A stretch of DNA of 64,000 nucleotides. Origin: Polytolypa hystricis UAMH7299. Its lineage: Eukaryota > Ascomycota > Eurotiomycetes > Onygenales. The stretch's first letter is position 1; each line of letters starts with the position of its first letter. Shown in pieces: positions 24,520 to 36,316 of this stretch. The DNA is taken from assembly GCA_002573605.1 (NCBI GenBank), contig PDNA01000014.1, positions 1 through 64,000 on the forward strand, read 5' to 3'. The position numbers and the translations under genes were made by a program. The notes beneath the pieces are model-generated. The model worked only from the letters and a program-made list of their open reading frames with translations. It was not told where the DNA came from and did not search any database.

Positions 24520-25989
24520 GGGGAGCTTTTATTATCGCGACCGGAAACACACACCTTCCGTTTTCCGCTTCACCTAACTATCTCAATATCCCAGCACGGT
24601 TTCTCGTTGTTCTCCACCAAATCTCCCCCGCCGCCTCCCCGCAATATACGCCACGCTCGGACTACTACTACAACTTTTATTTACAAAGTCAGAGGGAACA
24701 CAAACGTTTCATGACCTAGCCTCGCGAGGACTGGAAAATAACACCCAAAACCCCCGACTTCCCGACTTCGAGGATCTGCTGCACGTATTGGCCGGGGGTC
24801 GTCCAAGGGAAGCGCTCTTGTTTTGTGCCTCTTTTTCAGAACCCTCCAAACAAGGCAAAAATTAAATTGTTCAAGCGGAGGGAGAGGGCTTAAACTGACC
24901 TCCCACACTTGATGGAATGAGGCTTAAAAAGGGTATAGTTATGATTATCTTATTTACATAACTTTATTCATGCCAGACAGAATGTGCGAAATGGAAAAAC
25001 ATGAATTCTACATAATTCAAGAATGGCCTTTTTTTCTTTTTTACAATTTTCTCCTCTCTTTTCCTTTTAGAAATGTTTGTTTGATATGGATTTGGGACTT
25101 TTATGATTTTCTTTTTAATGTTTGTGTGTTTCTCCTTTTGGCTTTGCCCTTTATGTTTTTTGTTTCCGACATAGTTATGCCTGTTGCAGTTGAGAGAGAA
25201 ATGTTCTGTTGTTTTTGGTCCCCTTGTTTCTTGCTTTTCTTCTCACGGCCTGTCATTTCTGAGAGTATAAAAAAAGTTCTTATTATTTCTTTCTTTCTTT
25301 TTTTTCTAAGGGATATATCCGGGGAGGTTGGTTGTCAGCACATCACACATGTCTTTCTCATATAATATCAGCGCAGAGGGGGGGGGGGTCACAGTTATTT
25401 CTCAAATCTATCTTTTCTTTCCCCGCTCTCACCAATTCTAAGGCTTTTTTCTTTCTATACTCTTAGCCATGAAATGTTTCTTTCTTCTTCTTCTCTTTCT
25501 TGATTTCACCAACTTTTGTCTGAACTGTTTTCTAGGGGTAAAAGAAATCTATTTGATTTGATTTCATTGGTTTTTTGAAACTTGCTTTACATATTTATAC
25601 ATTCGCCCAAATCCAACTTTCTCTCCACTTTGCTTTTCTCTTTTTTCCCTTTCCAATTTTGAGAGAGACATTGACTTCTTTTTCTAGATGGTTTCAGTTC
25701 CTTACATATATATATATATACCTACCTATCTAGCTTGCCGTTTTTATTCTCCCAAGACTCTCTCGGTTATTTTATTTTCTCTTCGCTATTTTGAGTTGAA
25801 TAAGAGACAGGATGTATAGGTTTTGGGACAAGTTTAACTTCAGCAATACTCTCTTCTAGTTCTATTATAACGATGATTCATGATGCAAGAAGGATAAATC
25901 TCTTTATCATAACACCTCTAGTTATTCTCTCCCATTTCATACCATAGAAGTGTGACTTGTCTCTTTTGCTGTATAAGACATCTATCTAC
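24520..25989. other. Convergent intergenic region with a T-rich tract
   Basis: The plus strand is strongly T-rich from about 24950 to 25800, with many CTTTT and TTTCTT words. It contains a 131-codon ORF at 24970-25365 that is merely Phe/Leu-rich. No gene is supported. The tract lies between two convergent genes and may be 3' UTR or a non-coding transcript. Confidence 0.45.
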
Positions 25990-25997
25990 CTAGGTAT

Positions 25998-26189
25998 ATA
26001 CCTTATGGGCCCCTACATGGTTTCAAACTACGGTGAAAGTACTGTAGCTGGCGCAGCAACCTCTCTATCAAGTAGAACAACCGTTGAAATACCCCAAAAG
26101 CAACCTCTCTTCTGGGCAAGAGAGTTTGCTGCGCTAGCTACGGTACTTTCACCGTAGTTTGAAACCATGCAGGGCCCATAAGGAAGGTA
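25998..26189. mobile_element. MITE-like hairpin element, copy 1
   Basis: The two ends read CCTTATGGGCCC and its complement, followed by nearly perfect inverted arms of about 70 bp that include TGGTTTCAAACTACGGTG and GTAGCT(G/A)GCGCAGCAA. The central loop is about 50 bp. No ORF is present. Related copies are at about 38775-38970 and 51687-51900. Confidence 0.75.
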
Positions 26190-26793
26190 TCTATAATCCA
26201 TCCCCTCCCCATCCATTCACCACCACCCCCTCCTCTCCTCAACCCATAATCCTTGTCCTTCACACACACCACACACGTCTTTGTATTTCCTTAGATTGCA
26301 TATCCGACTCTGTGCTACTATATATTCGATCCGAGATAAACCCGTATGACAATAGCGTGGCTTTTCCGGGGGGGGAGAGAGGGAAGAGGCGATGAAAAAG
26401 GCAAACAAGCAGAAAAAGAAAAAAAAAAAGAAGAAAGCAAACACCTGAGAGAGAAGCGGGGGGTTGGATGTAATACTCCTTCACAAGAATATGGGGGGTC
26501 CGGTGGGACATGTAAGGATACAATTGGGTAGAATATAAGGGAGCAGGAGATAGTAATATGGGCTAAGCAGACCGATGCGATGATCGGAAAGCTGCATAGA
26601 AATGCCTGTTCTTCCACAGCAATATGGGATAAAAGGTAGTGCAAAGACGCTAGAAGGGGGTATATGGCCGATTAACAGAGCGTTATAAGGTTATAAACAA
26701 CCCAAAACAGCCGCCTAGAATAAAACGCGGGCCGGCAGCATACATACATAACAATAACATGCTCTTCGGTTATATAGATAGTATAAGGTATAC
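26190..26793. other. Intergenic, 3' of the NKAPD1-like gene
   Basis: Purine-rich and AT-rich sequence with an A run near 26420. No gene or clear element seen. Confidence 0.5.
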
Positions 26794-28277
26794 TCAAGGT
26801 GTCGTGTCGTGTGTCTGCGACCATTCAGCGCGCAGACTAATATGACCATGATCATCCACGACCTTTCCACGATCCCACTCCCTCCCTTCTCCCTTTTTTG
26901 CCCATTTCACATCCTGCACGTCCTTCTCCACTGCCGCCCCGCCACCCTTGTCCATCCCCCTAAAAGCAGCGTTATTGACCCATCTGTCCACGACCTTATC
27001 GTCAAAGCCTGCAGCACGAAGCCGATCTGCACCTTGCCGCCTCCACAGTGTGCGATCCCGTAGCGCCTCCAGCGCCATGTCCCAATCATCATCGTCTTCC
27101 GTAGCCAGACCAGGGACTGGGCGTCGGGAACGCTTGGTCGGTGCTTGTTCGTCGTCATCATTGTCTAAATGCACGTCAAGAGCAGGGTTGTAGCTAGATG
27201 CAAAGTGTTGGTCGATGGTGCTATTAGGTGCCTTGTGCGCGCCTCGACCCCTCATGCGCACGGTTGACGATAGCATGTCACTCGTGGAAGGCAGCGGTGG
27301 GCCGACAAGGTTACTCAACGGATCGGAGTCAGATGATGAATGGTGGCCGTCATCCCCGCCATTCTGTCGTGAATAGCTGGTACTACTTCGTCGCATTGAT
27401 ATCTCCCTATTATTAGTCGATACCTCCGGTGCGGGGCTGGCTGAGGTACGTTGTTTGTCGAGATGACGGCTATGGTGTGCTTTGTCTTCATCCTTTCTTC
27501 GTGACGAGCGATGGCTTGGCAATCTCGATCTGCTTGTAGATCGCGAGCGCGATGAATGGCGTGATCTTTTGTGGTCGTGGTTTCTTTTGGGATGGCGTTC
27601 GTGGTCGTCGGATCTGTGCGTCCTTGAGTGCAAGTCATGATCCTCAGGGTGGCGGCGGTGGCTGCTGCGGGAGCCCCGCTCACCCCCGTCATGTCGACGA
27701 CCGCGGGATGGCCTGTCATATTTCTCAAGCTCACTTTCGTCGCTGTCGTGCTTGCGTTTATCTCTTCTCGATATCTTCTCCTTGGCGTGATCTGGAGAGT
27801 GTCTATCATCGTATGTTCTCGAGCGTTTTGAACCTTCCCTGTCACGGTCACCTCTTCGATCCCGCAAAGGACCTTCGACTCTCCTGCGCTTTGATTCCCT
27901 CCCGTCGTCGTATCTTCTGTCTTCTGACCTTGAACCCGGAGTACGGCCAGCCCTGAGCTGTTTCATTCTCTCGCGCGCCTCCTCTTCTTCCTTCTTCTTT
28001 AGATTGGCATTGTGGCTATCCGTCTCGCGAATGATGTTTCGCAAAAACCGTGTGTTCGGTTTGGGTGCAGCGGAGGTTGGCCTGGATCAATTCGACATCA
28101 GCAAAGTCCCAGTAAGAATGTTTGTAAATTTAAAGCACACAAGTCGTACCTCTTGGGCATAAACGCATTCATGCCCACGGTTGAGTATTTCGTAGAGCAC
28201 TTTCGAGCGTCGTCGGCGAGGAGCTTTGCGACGTAGGCATCGTTATCGGCGGGTTTTGTAGGCTTGCGCGAAGACAT
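26794..28277 (-). CDS. NKAPD1-like RS/RD-rich nuclear protein
   Basis: Two exons, 28277-28150 and 28081-26794, give 471 residues in frame. After a short conserved head (MPKRPTSAAPKPNTRFLRN) comes IIRETDSHN, which resembles the LLRNVIRHTDSHN start of animal NKAPD1. Residues about 70-260 are very rich in Arg, Asp, Ser, His and Lys with RS, RD and HR repeats, typical of splicing-associated proteins. The C-terminal part has a conserved block: WDMALEALRDRTLWRRQG, DRWVNNAAFRG and VKWAKKGEGREWDRGK. Such proteins are often annotated in fungi as pre-mRNA splicing factors, but the evidence is mostly composition. It is probably nuclear. Gene identity is good; function is uncertain. Confidence 0.75.
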
Positions 28278-28612
28278 TGTGGTTCGATATTAAGTACAAC
28301 GCGTATATCAAAATAACCTCATAATCGTTTAAGCTTCCTAGAGGCCCAAACAATGCTATAACACAATGCCTCTGACGTTGTAAGGGCTGTTGGCGCTGAT
28401 ATTGCTGCCCTGACGTCGCTTTCTTGAGCTCAAGAGATCTTGCCTGACATGTGACCGGGACATGCAAACATGCCAAACATGACATGTTTATGCATTGCCC
28501 TTTCAGGAAAGTGGGCTTCAATTGAGCCAAACTCCGAGGCTCAAGCTGTGATTCCCATGCCTCTATTCTCTGAATTGACAATTTAAAACTGGCTTCTAAC
28601 ATATCTTAAACC
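28278..28612. promoter_or_regulatory. Shared divergent promoter region, NKAPD1-like and Sos7
   Basis: A 335-bp gap separates two start codons pointing away from each other. It must contain both promoters. I see no recognisable consensus element. Confidence 0.4.
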
Positions 28613-29705
28613 ATGTCATCTATATCCCCAACAGCGGTGCTCTCAGAATTAGAAACCAAAGACCTCTCCGACACGCAATTATCAATTCTCAGAATCAGCG
28701 AGCCAATCTCCACAGACGCGAACGCGAGCACATCATCTCCCTCGAAGCGCACCTCCGACGTGTCGACCGATGCATACGAAAATCCTACACCGGCTTCCCT
28801 AGAAGCGGACCTTACACATTACAAAGTAAATTTTTACTTCCCCACCCCAGAAATCTTGCCGTTGTTTGACAAAAAAACAATAAACAAAAAGAGGGAACAA
28901 GTGACCTAATTGAAGGGCAAAATCGTCAACCCATAGGAACTTTTCTCAAAACTGCGATTTTCGTATATCGAGCAAGTCACGAAGGAAAAATACCTGCGCG
29001 CAATAGTTGGAGATCCGCCGCTTGTCGTGGGACATAATGAGAATGTAGAATTGGAGGCAGAGCTTGCGCGCACAAAGGAGGAGTTGCAAGCGCGGAAGGA
29101 GGAGGTTAGAGTTATGGTTGGGGAGATGGAACGGATTGGTAGAGAGCTAGCAAGCCGTGAGTTAAGATCTAGCAAGAAAGAAGATACCTTCATAAGCTCC
29201 TCGGCCAACGAAGTCGCTGGCGTTGTGTGCGTGTGTGCCCGAAATACTCATACAGCAGCATATAGGATATAAGCAGGTCCAACTACAAACAACACAGCTA
29301 TCGACATTGCCCGCATCAATCGAAAACCTCGAGTTCACTATCGCTGAACTGCGCGCGTCATCACAAGCTTCGCAGTTCGCAGGGTCGGAAAGCGGCATAC
29401 CCTCTTCCCAAACCTTACCGTTGCCCGCTACTCTGAAACTGCTTGCAGAGCGCGAAGCCGAACTGGCAAAGATTGATCGCCAATTAGCCTCGCTGGAGAC
29501 GGCGCTACCGCGGAAGACAAGAGAGGCGGAGGCTGTGGAGCGAGAACTGGCAGGACTGGAGAGGAAGAAGATTGAGGCTGTTGCGGAAGCTAAGGAAGCT
29601 CAGAGGAGGAAGCAAGAAGGGGAAAGTGATGGGCTAGAGGAAATGGGCAGATGGTACAGAGGCGCTGAGAAGCTGCTTAAGGACTTCGTAGGTGTTGAAA
29701 GCTAG
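28613..29705 (+). CDS. sos7: Kinetochore protein Sos7
   Basis: Three exons (28613-28825, 28937-29156, 29266-29705) give 290 residues in frame. Residues about 72-95 read ELFSKLRFSYIEQVTKEKYL followed by AIVGDPPL, the conserved head of the Sos7 family. Heptad-rich Glu/Lys/Leu coiled coil fills most of the rest. In fission yeast Sos7 binds the Mis12 complex and, with Mis13 and Spc7, links chromosomes to microtubules. The N-terminal 70 residues are Ser/Thr/Pro-rich. The second acceptor was chosen (TATAG, then GATATAAG) because it preserves the frame into the long last exon. Assigned by motif and coiled-coil layout. Confidence 0.75.
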
Positions 29706-29949
29706 GATTTATACCTGGTGAATTTTGGGTCTGGATATGGAGTTCTCGGGATAATGGTCTTGGTTGGGTTAGGAGAGCTTACGGCGTCTCGAGTCATGGT
29801 ATGTTACTGGGATAAATTGGAAGACTAAAGCCATTGCTGCTTATATTGTTCATTCAAGCGTGAATTTTAATGATCATACATCATGCTAAAACAAAAAGCA
29901 GCAGAAAGAAATTTTGTTGTTTTTATTTGAGGGCTAGGGGGGTAAGCAT

Positions 29950-30900
29950 CTACTCCTCATCCTCCTCAGCCTCCTCCTCCTCACCACCCTCAGCAGCCTT
30001 CAACTTCTTGCGGCGAACACGGCCAGGGCGTCCACCTCCGAATGGCGAAGTGAGAGCGAAGTCAATGTGCTTCTGGGAGTCGAGACGGACGATGAAGGAA
30101 GGAACGTTGACGATTTGCTTTCCAACACTACGTAGACAAAGATAGTTAGAAACTGGGCTTCAAGTCTAGGAATAATGGTTCTCGAAACATACCGGATGTG
30201 GCGCTGCTTGATGAGCACACGGGCGTGGTGGATAGACTTGGCCAGACCAAGCTTGTAGACGCAGGTCTGGAGACGGCGCTCCAAGAAGTCCTCGACCTTG
30301 AGGGCCAAGACGTAATCGAGCTTCATGCGGGACTCATCGAGGACACCGACGCGGACAAGACGGCGAATCAAGGCGTTACCCTCGAAAAGACGCTTGGGGT
30401 CCTTCTCGTCAAGAGTGAGGAGCTCACTGTATACACACGGCGCACGAATTAGACAAAACCACCCCTTATTTTCGTCGCGAAAGGAACACCTGGGATGGAA
30501 ACGTACCGAGCAGCACGACGAATCTTGGAGAGGGTGAGCTGGACACGCCACACCTCGCGCTTGTTGCGAAGGCCATATTCACCGACGATCTTCAATTCGG
30601 AGTCCCTATATTATTGGAAAAATGGTACGAGGTTAGGACATGGGACTGCACGACGTAAGCACAGACAAGCTGCTGCTCAGTGGCCGAGGAGTACTAACAG
30701 ACGAGCCGACTCGAATGCTATCCACGGAGTAAGTCAGTAAAAATTGCAAATGGCAAAATATAGAGATTGTTAACGGGGGCTCAACTTACGACGACGAGGG
30801 ACCTTGTAGGTCTTGGAGTAGGAACGCCTGGAGAATTGAGCATGGTTAGAATAATTGCGCGTTTATTGCAATTCGGGCAGAGAGTAACTCACGGTGCCAT
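29950..30900 (-). CDS. rps9: 40S ribosomal protein uS4 (S9)
   Basis: Six coding exons (30900-30893, 30827-30790, 30717-30699, 30605-30507, 30426-30193, 30127-29950) give 191 residues. The protein starts MAPRSYSKTYKVPRRPFE and contains LKIVGEYGLRNKREVWR, the S4 RNA-binding block (LERRLQTCVYKLGLAKSIHH and ARVLIKQRHIRVGKQIV), and the acidic eukaryotic tail. It is a primary 16S/18S rRNA binder and ribosome assembly protein in the small subunit. The first coding exon is 8 nt and the third 19 nt; this intron-rich 5' end is common for fungal ribosomal-protein genes. Identity is certain. Confidence 0.98.
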
Positions 30901-31220
30901 GGCTGCTGATCAGGTGGGCGCAATCCGGATTGTCGAGGTGGTTGACTTGTCAAGACAAGGAGAAGAGGAAAAGGTTGAAGGAACTCGATGGATGAAGTTG
31001 CTTTGAAAGCTTGCGGCTCTTCGCTTAGCCCTCTGAGTGGGCGGGTTGCCGTTTTGGGAAAGTGGTTAGGGTTGAGCCCGCACACCGCCAGACACTAAGC
31101 GAAAATCAAACCACCCGATCCGCCATCACGAAAGAGAGAGAGAGAGACGACGACGACGACGACCTCCCTGCCAATTCCAACGTCGACAATCACCCAACAG
31201 ACCTCAACAATACCGTCGCC
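30901..31220. promoter_or_regulatory. Bidirectional ribosomal-protein promoter (uS4/eL21)
   Basis: A 320-bp gap separates the start codons of two divergent ribosomal-protein genes. It includes a TTAGGGTT octamer at 31066-31073, a TTAGCCCT variant at about 31025-31032, and a GA/GAC simple repeat near 31132-31163. TTAGGG-type boxes are bound by Tbf1 upstream of ribosomal-protein genes in several ascomycetes, so joint control is plausible. Confidence 0.5.
31066..31073. promoter_or_regulatory. TTAGGGTT box, possible Tbf1 site
   Basis: A single telomere-like octamer lies in the uS4/eL21 divergent promoter, 148 bp before the eL21 start. Assignment to Tbf1 is inferred from known use of this word in fungal ribosomal-protein promoters. 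Confidence 0.4.
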
Positions 31221-31998
31221 ATGGGTCACTCTCACGGTTTGAGAAAGGGCACTCGGGTATGCGCGTTCTCGTTTTTTGCGTCGATAGCTGTCCCGCAAAG
31301 TTGCTAACAATGTTGTCATGTGTAGTATGCCTTCGCTCGCGACTTCAAGAAGCATGGTGTTATCCCCCTCTCCACCTACCTAAAGGTCTACCGGTACGGA
31401 TCCTATATCTATCCTTGGAAAAGTTTCTATTGGGAGACGTGGCTAATAAGTCTATAGTGTTGGTGATATCGTCGATATCAAGGTCAATGGCGCCGTTCAG
31501 CAAGGGTCAGTACTCGTTTACCATTCGCATCCAAACCTTCCCATCCTACGTGTCCCCGGAGAAGAACCCATTCGTTGAAGCTGCATAATCTGTGTGTTGG
31601 CGGGAGACGGAACTGGTCGTGAAGAAGAAATGCGGAGGCTAAATCGCGACATGTTCGTTTTCTATAGTATGCCTCACAAGATCTACCACGGAAAGACCGG
31701 TGTCGTCTACAACGTGACCAAGGCCGCCGTCGGTGTCATCATCTACAAGCGTGTTGGAAACCGATATCTCGAGAAGCGCGTGAACGTCCGGGTCGAGCAC
31801 ATCAACCACTCCCGGTCGAGAGAGGAGTTCATCAACCGAGTGAAGGAGAACGCCCTTAAGAAGCGCAAGGCCAAGGAGGAGGGTATCCATGTGCACTTGA
31901 AGAGACAGCCCGTTGGACCCCGGGAGGCTCGCACCGTCAGCACCGAGGGCAACATTCCCGAGACCATCACACCTATCGCCTACGAGACGACTATCTAA
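31221..31998 (+). CDS. rpl21: 60S ribosomal protein eL21
   Basis: Four exons (31221-31256, 31326-31393, 31458-31505, 31668-31998) give 160 residues. The protein starts MGHSHGLRKGTRYAFARDF and carries the eL21 marks VYRVGDIVDIKVNGAVQQG and MPHKIYHGKTGVVYNV. It continues with KRVNVRVEHINHSRSREEF and ends near ITPIAYETTI. It is a large-subunit protein close to the 5S rRNA and central protuberance. It is divergent to uS4, with which it shares the promoter region. Identity is certain. Confidence 0.98.
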
Positions 31999-34237
31999 AT
32001 TCACAAAGAAAATGAAATTGCGTTTTGTGTGGTTATGGTTTCCTCTTTTTTACCTCCTTTGAACAAAAAATTCTTTCCCGTCGGGTTTTGTTGAGCATGA
32101 TATAATGAGTTGGAATGGTGCAGGGGCGAGGTCTTTTAGCACGATTCTACAATGGTCCATAGATACCAACGATGAGAAAGGTCTTCAAAAATCATACTTC
32201 CATTTTTCCATTTTTGCCCAAACCGATGGGATGGCGTCGTGGAGCATTTGGGAGCATGCCTTTGGGACTGGTGCCAGTATTTGCTATCCCGTTTGATTCA
32301 ATGTGACTTAATAATTCCGAAGACTAGCAGGTCCACTATCTCTCGAGTTGTTAATATGTGTAGCCGTTTCTCCCGTTTTCTTAGCAGCACTCAACCCCAC
32401 AATTTCTCCGGGCGGCACTCTCAGCATTCACTCCTAGTCTCCTGAGCAATTGATGTCATCTACCACATTATAGGCAACCATACGGGTCTCTCGGTGATCC
32501 AGTCAGGTTCATGGCAATGACCACATCATTGGCTCATTGTCCACTGTTAATAACACGCTGAGCTCCCGTTGGTGGTAGATGCGTCTGTCACACTATAAAT
32601 AGGCCGCTTGAGCTTGCCGCTTCCCCCCGGGGGGGGGATCCGCTGCTGGGATTAATTTGGGACACTCTAAGGTAAAAGCAATGACGTATTCTGTATATAT
32701 TTGCCATGAAAACCGAATAGGAGTTCATCATAGTCCGTCCATTCGACTAACGGAGACACTTTAGTATTGAAAGGTTTGAAAGCCTCCGATCTGGCGGCTA
32801 CATGGAAAAGGAGGAATAAAGGGCCTGAAATATATCTGAAGCCGAATTAAATCAATTCAAACAACTTGCTCTATTCTAGACCAGTATATGTGCGTAGACC
32901 CGCGGGGCCCTGACACTGGTCGAGTTCTGGATGAATAACTTATTCTCACCTTCGAGTAGTTAAGCTGCAGGCTACTCCTACATCTTACGTCGAAAATGTT
33001 CTCCCACTCGAGCGACTTTATATCCATTATGCGCAATGAGTATGACTACCTCGTGGACCTCCTCCTTTGTTGGTCAAGGGCTGGGAACTTAGGTCACGAA
33101 AAAGGGGTAATTTGAAAACCACCATGTCTAAGCCAGGTTTCGCAGACTGCTATTTACATTCGGATTTCGAGAAGTACGTGTCCCGGCGACAGATCAAGTG
33201 ATGCTAAGATTTACAAGCGAGATAGCACCGAGAATGCCTACTATCACGTCCTCTGTAGAGGATTGGAGCTTGAATGTGGGGTGCATCACGTAGAGATGTC
33301 TCGTAGCTTTTGTATGGATATTGCCTAGTTCCCCCGCTGCCCTAGACTATAGAACCCAATGCCTTGGAAGGCTGGTGGACGAGTTGGTTTTTTGGATAAA
33401 TCGTGGCATTGAGCTTCGTAAATGCCTGTTCTGATCTTCTCGCCTATGATGATGTCCATGTAATCGATGTAGGTGTCCTGCCATGCGCGTGTAATGCCTA
33501 GTAATACAGCCTAACTAGCTTGTTTAAAGCGTGCTTGGCCGCTCACAGCACCTCTGCCCATCAACCCAGTATTCCAATCACCAGGCGGAACCTCTAGAAG
33601 AAGAGATCCTAGTGATGGGGCGAAACACATATCTTCTTGCTTGAATACGTGGGGTGCAATGGTCAGCTCGTTTATAGCACGATAGTTGGTTAGGAGGCGG
33701 ATCGACGACTTCTGCTTGAAGTAATCCGATCATCTGGTTGTTCACGGGCAGCGGTGCGTAGGGAACTGAATTGTAAGAGCTTTGAAAATAATTCAAATAA
33801 CATATGCTGATCTGGACCAGAGATCTGTGGCAAAAGTAGAATTTGTCATAGAGATAACAGGGGTTGAGTAAGCTAAATTTTGAGAATAGTGTCCAAAGAC
33901 TCCTCCAACCATAGAATATGCGGGTGCAGGTGTGACACAGTATCACAAAAATACAATGTAAATCCAACAAATGAAAACAGAAGAAATGAAGAAGAAAGGT
34001 AGAAAAGGGTTGAGTGAACTGCCACATAACACATCCGGCATTATTGGCCTGAAAATCAAAGGAAGATCCCGCAGTTGGAAAATATGAATATCTGATTAGG
34101 TTGACAGGTAGACACAACAGTCCGAGAGTTGTTGGGCTTGTGAAATGAACAAACAGTGACTTCTTGCTTACTCTGCCTACTTAATGGTTACCACCCAATG
34201 TTCGGTGTGATGTAAGCAATAGGACTTGCAGCTTACC
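31999..34237. other. Intergenic region
   Basis: About 2.2 kb after eL21. It contains a CCCCCCGGGGGGGGG palindrome near 32624-32638. A 179-codon minus ORF at 33578-34117 has no recognisable domain and an odd hydrophobic/Cys composition, so I do not call it. Confidence 0.45.
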
Positions 34238-35167
34238 TTAATTGTTCTGTTGTCCCATATTATCTGGTTTCTTGAGCAGCCGCTCATGATACTCTCTGGC
34301 ATGGTTCAAAAATGTTTGGCTTGTAAACAGCCGACGCCATTCAGGTAGCTTTCTCATTTTGCAAGCTAAGCAATAAAACCCCTTTTCTGGAGCTTCTGTC
34401 GGACCATTTAATGGCGCACGAATCACACCCATAAAAAGCCTCTGGAAAGGGTTGGAATACTCTCCTTGTCTTGCGGCCCTCAGCTGATCAGCCTTTCACT
34501 TCATTGCATCGGCAGTACCATGCACAGAGATCCCGGCCTGTCGCACAGCCTCATTGTCAATAAATGTATATCAGGCACTGAATTTAATCTGTCGTGACGA
34601 ATCTGCTGGGGAATATCTTCCAGGGATACTCCTTATGGAAGGTAGCGTGGCGAGGTCCCTCTTGCATAATGCAAAGTTCTCTTTGGCCTCTCTTGGTAGA
34701 AGTGGAAGAAATTCGGCCTTTGTAGTGAAGCAGCGAAAGCAAACGCGGCGGCATGTAATTAGGTAAAGATATCCACCAGAATCACCACAAACTTCGCATT
34801 TCTGAGTACGTAACTTATTGTAGAGGTCCAGGCAAGTAATCCAGCGGCCGGCCCCGATGCTCAGAATTACCCGAATTGCGATTGGAGCTTGTGTTATGAT
34901 CTTCTTGTAGGGGCTGATCAAGTCAACGACTTGCATGGCTCGTCGATTAACACGTCGAAAATCTGTCAGTGACCGTATGTCGAGTTGGACGAGCGTCATA
35001 AGTATGAGCTCCAGGACGAGCCTGTCTAATGCGCCGATGTTGCAGGTGGAGGTAGTGATATGGCAACCATTATCTAAGGGACAAAGATGTTCAACCCTGT
35101 CAAGCGTGTTGTCTTCACTACTCTCTAATTTGTCCAATGAGTTTCTTGGGTTGCGAAACCGTTCCAT
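34238..35167 (-). pseudogene. F-box domain protein, broken by two nonsense codons
   Basis: The minus strand starts at 35167 (MERFRNPRNSL) and reads a typical fungal F-box protein: LDRLVLELILMTLVQLDIR, TDFRRVNRRAMQVVD, then GAGRWITCLDLYNKL and a CEVCGDSGG...CRRVCFRCF zinc-like block. It stops at TGA (34571). The same frame goes on after that stop with DNEAVRQAGISVHGT, meets a second TGA at about 34493-34495, then continues with ARQGEYSNPFQRLF and GFYCLACKMRKLPEWRR to a natural-looking end at 34238. Both stops are one C-to-T step from CGA (Arg). Text on both sides belongs to the same family, so the gene is very likely a recent pseudogene. F-box proteins recruit substrates to SCF ubiquitin ligases. 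A truncated product with the F-box could still be made. Confidence 0.75.
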
Positions 35168-36316
35168 TTGTTAGGCTGCAGATATATATCATAAAATCTC
35201 GCTGGGTGGCTCGTGTCCTGATGTGAAAGATGGTGGTTGTAGGTGGGAGCATTGCTAGGAGGAGGGAGTGAGATGGAGAAGTTTTAAGCTTCAACAACCA
35301 ACAGAAAATAGAGGAACTTGCCAATTTGACCATTGGCAAGGAATAACTTTTCAGCAGAAAAGAGACAGGAAGTAGCCATAACTTTGCACATAATGTGTAG
35401 AAGAGTTGGCGTGGAGGACAAAGAACAAAAGACAGAGATATATAGAGAAAGATACATAACATTGGCGGGTAATGTCGCGAGGGAGAAAGATAAGAGCTGA
35501 TGAAAGAGGACACAAAATATCCTTGAGAATCATGAGTACGAAGGCACATGCATTTGCTAGCACGTATGACAGCTAGTAGCCCATAGGCGAGCGAGTTTGA
35601 ATATATCCGTTCTGTAATTCTAAGCTCTGAATTGGATAATTAAGCAAGCGGTGGCTCTCGCCAGTAGCATAGGGCAATTCTCGGAGATTTGAGCACAGGG
35701 GCACGGATAGATAGAAACATTATAGTCATATGCCGGTGAGATCACCATGACCTCCTAAGATTCACGCAAATGACGGTAATTGCACCCTGTACTCCTTGGA
35801 GCGTTTCCCTAACCCTGAGATTTGCCGGACGGAAGCTGGGTTGCAGGTGGTTCTGATGCCCCCTAATATGCCCAATGTGATAGCATAAGCGAGGCATGTC
35901 GGCCCGATGTTCTGCCGAGCTATTTGTCATGTGACTATGTTCTGATGGATAATCATTTTTCACGTGTTTGGCCTCTAAGATTCCAGATGGCGCTAAACCT
36001 CTTTGGAAAATTTTCGACGAAGCTTTCGCGGCGGAAATCTCAACGGTGGTTTGCCTCTATCTCAACCGCCTCAATGTGAATTCATTTCACTACTTGCGAA
36101 CTTCCCTCTTTTTCTTTTCTTTTATGCTACTTTGTTGTATTTGTTTCAGTTTTTGTTTGGCGTGCCATGATTGCGGTGTCTGGTAGCGCTCATTCTAGAT
36201 CCAAAATCTCCACTTAAAATTCCAATCCGCGAGTCTCCTCTCCTTTTTTTCTATCATTCCCTGCGGTTCCGAACGCCGCATCCGCCGTTTCTCTATATCA
36301 TTTCTTCGACATAGTA
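35168..36316. other. Intergenic region between divergent F-box pseudogene and Rim2
   Basis: About 1.15 kb. Short ORFs on both strands show no domain. The last 150 bp before the Rim2 start are pyrimidine-rich, as expected for a fungal promoter and 5' UTR. Confidence 0.5.

Noticed and set aside
24600..24864. Possible extra 3' exon of the amidoligase gene (reading ends PREALLFCASFSEPSK)
   Set aside because: Two different frames look equally open, and the family core is complete before the stop at 24519.
24970..25365. 131-codon plus ORF rich in Phe and Leu
   Set aside because: Composition is explained by the T-rich strand; no transmembrane protein family is recognisable.
33578..34117. 179-codon minus-strand ORF near the F-box pseudogene
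   Set aside because: Cys/Phe/Leu-rich with no family features; AT-leaning region where long chance ORFs occur; no link to the F-box frame.
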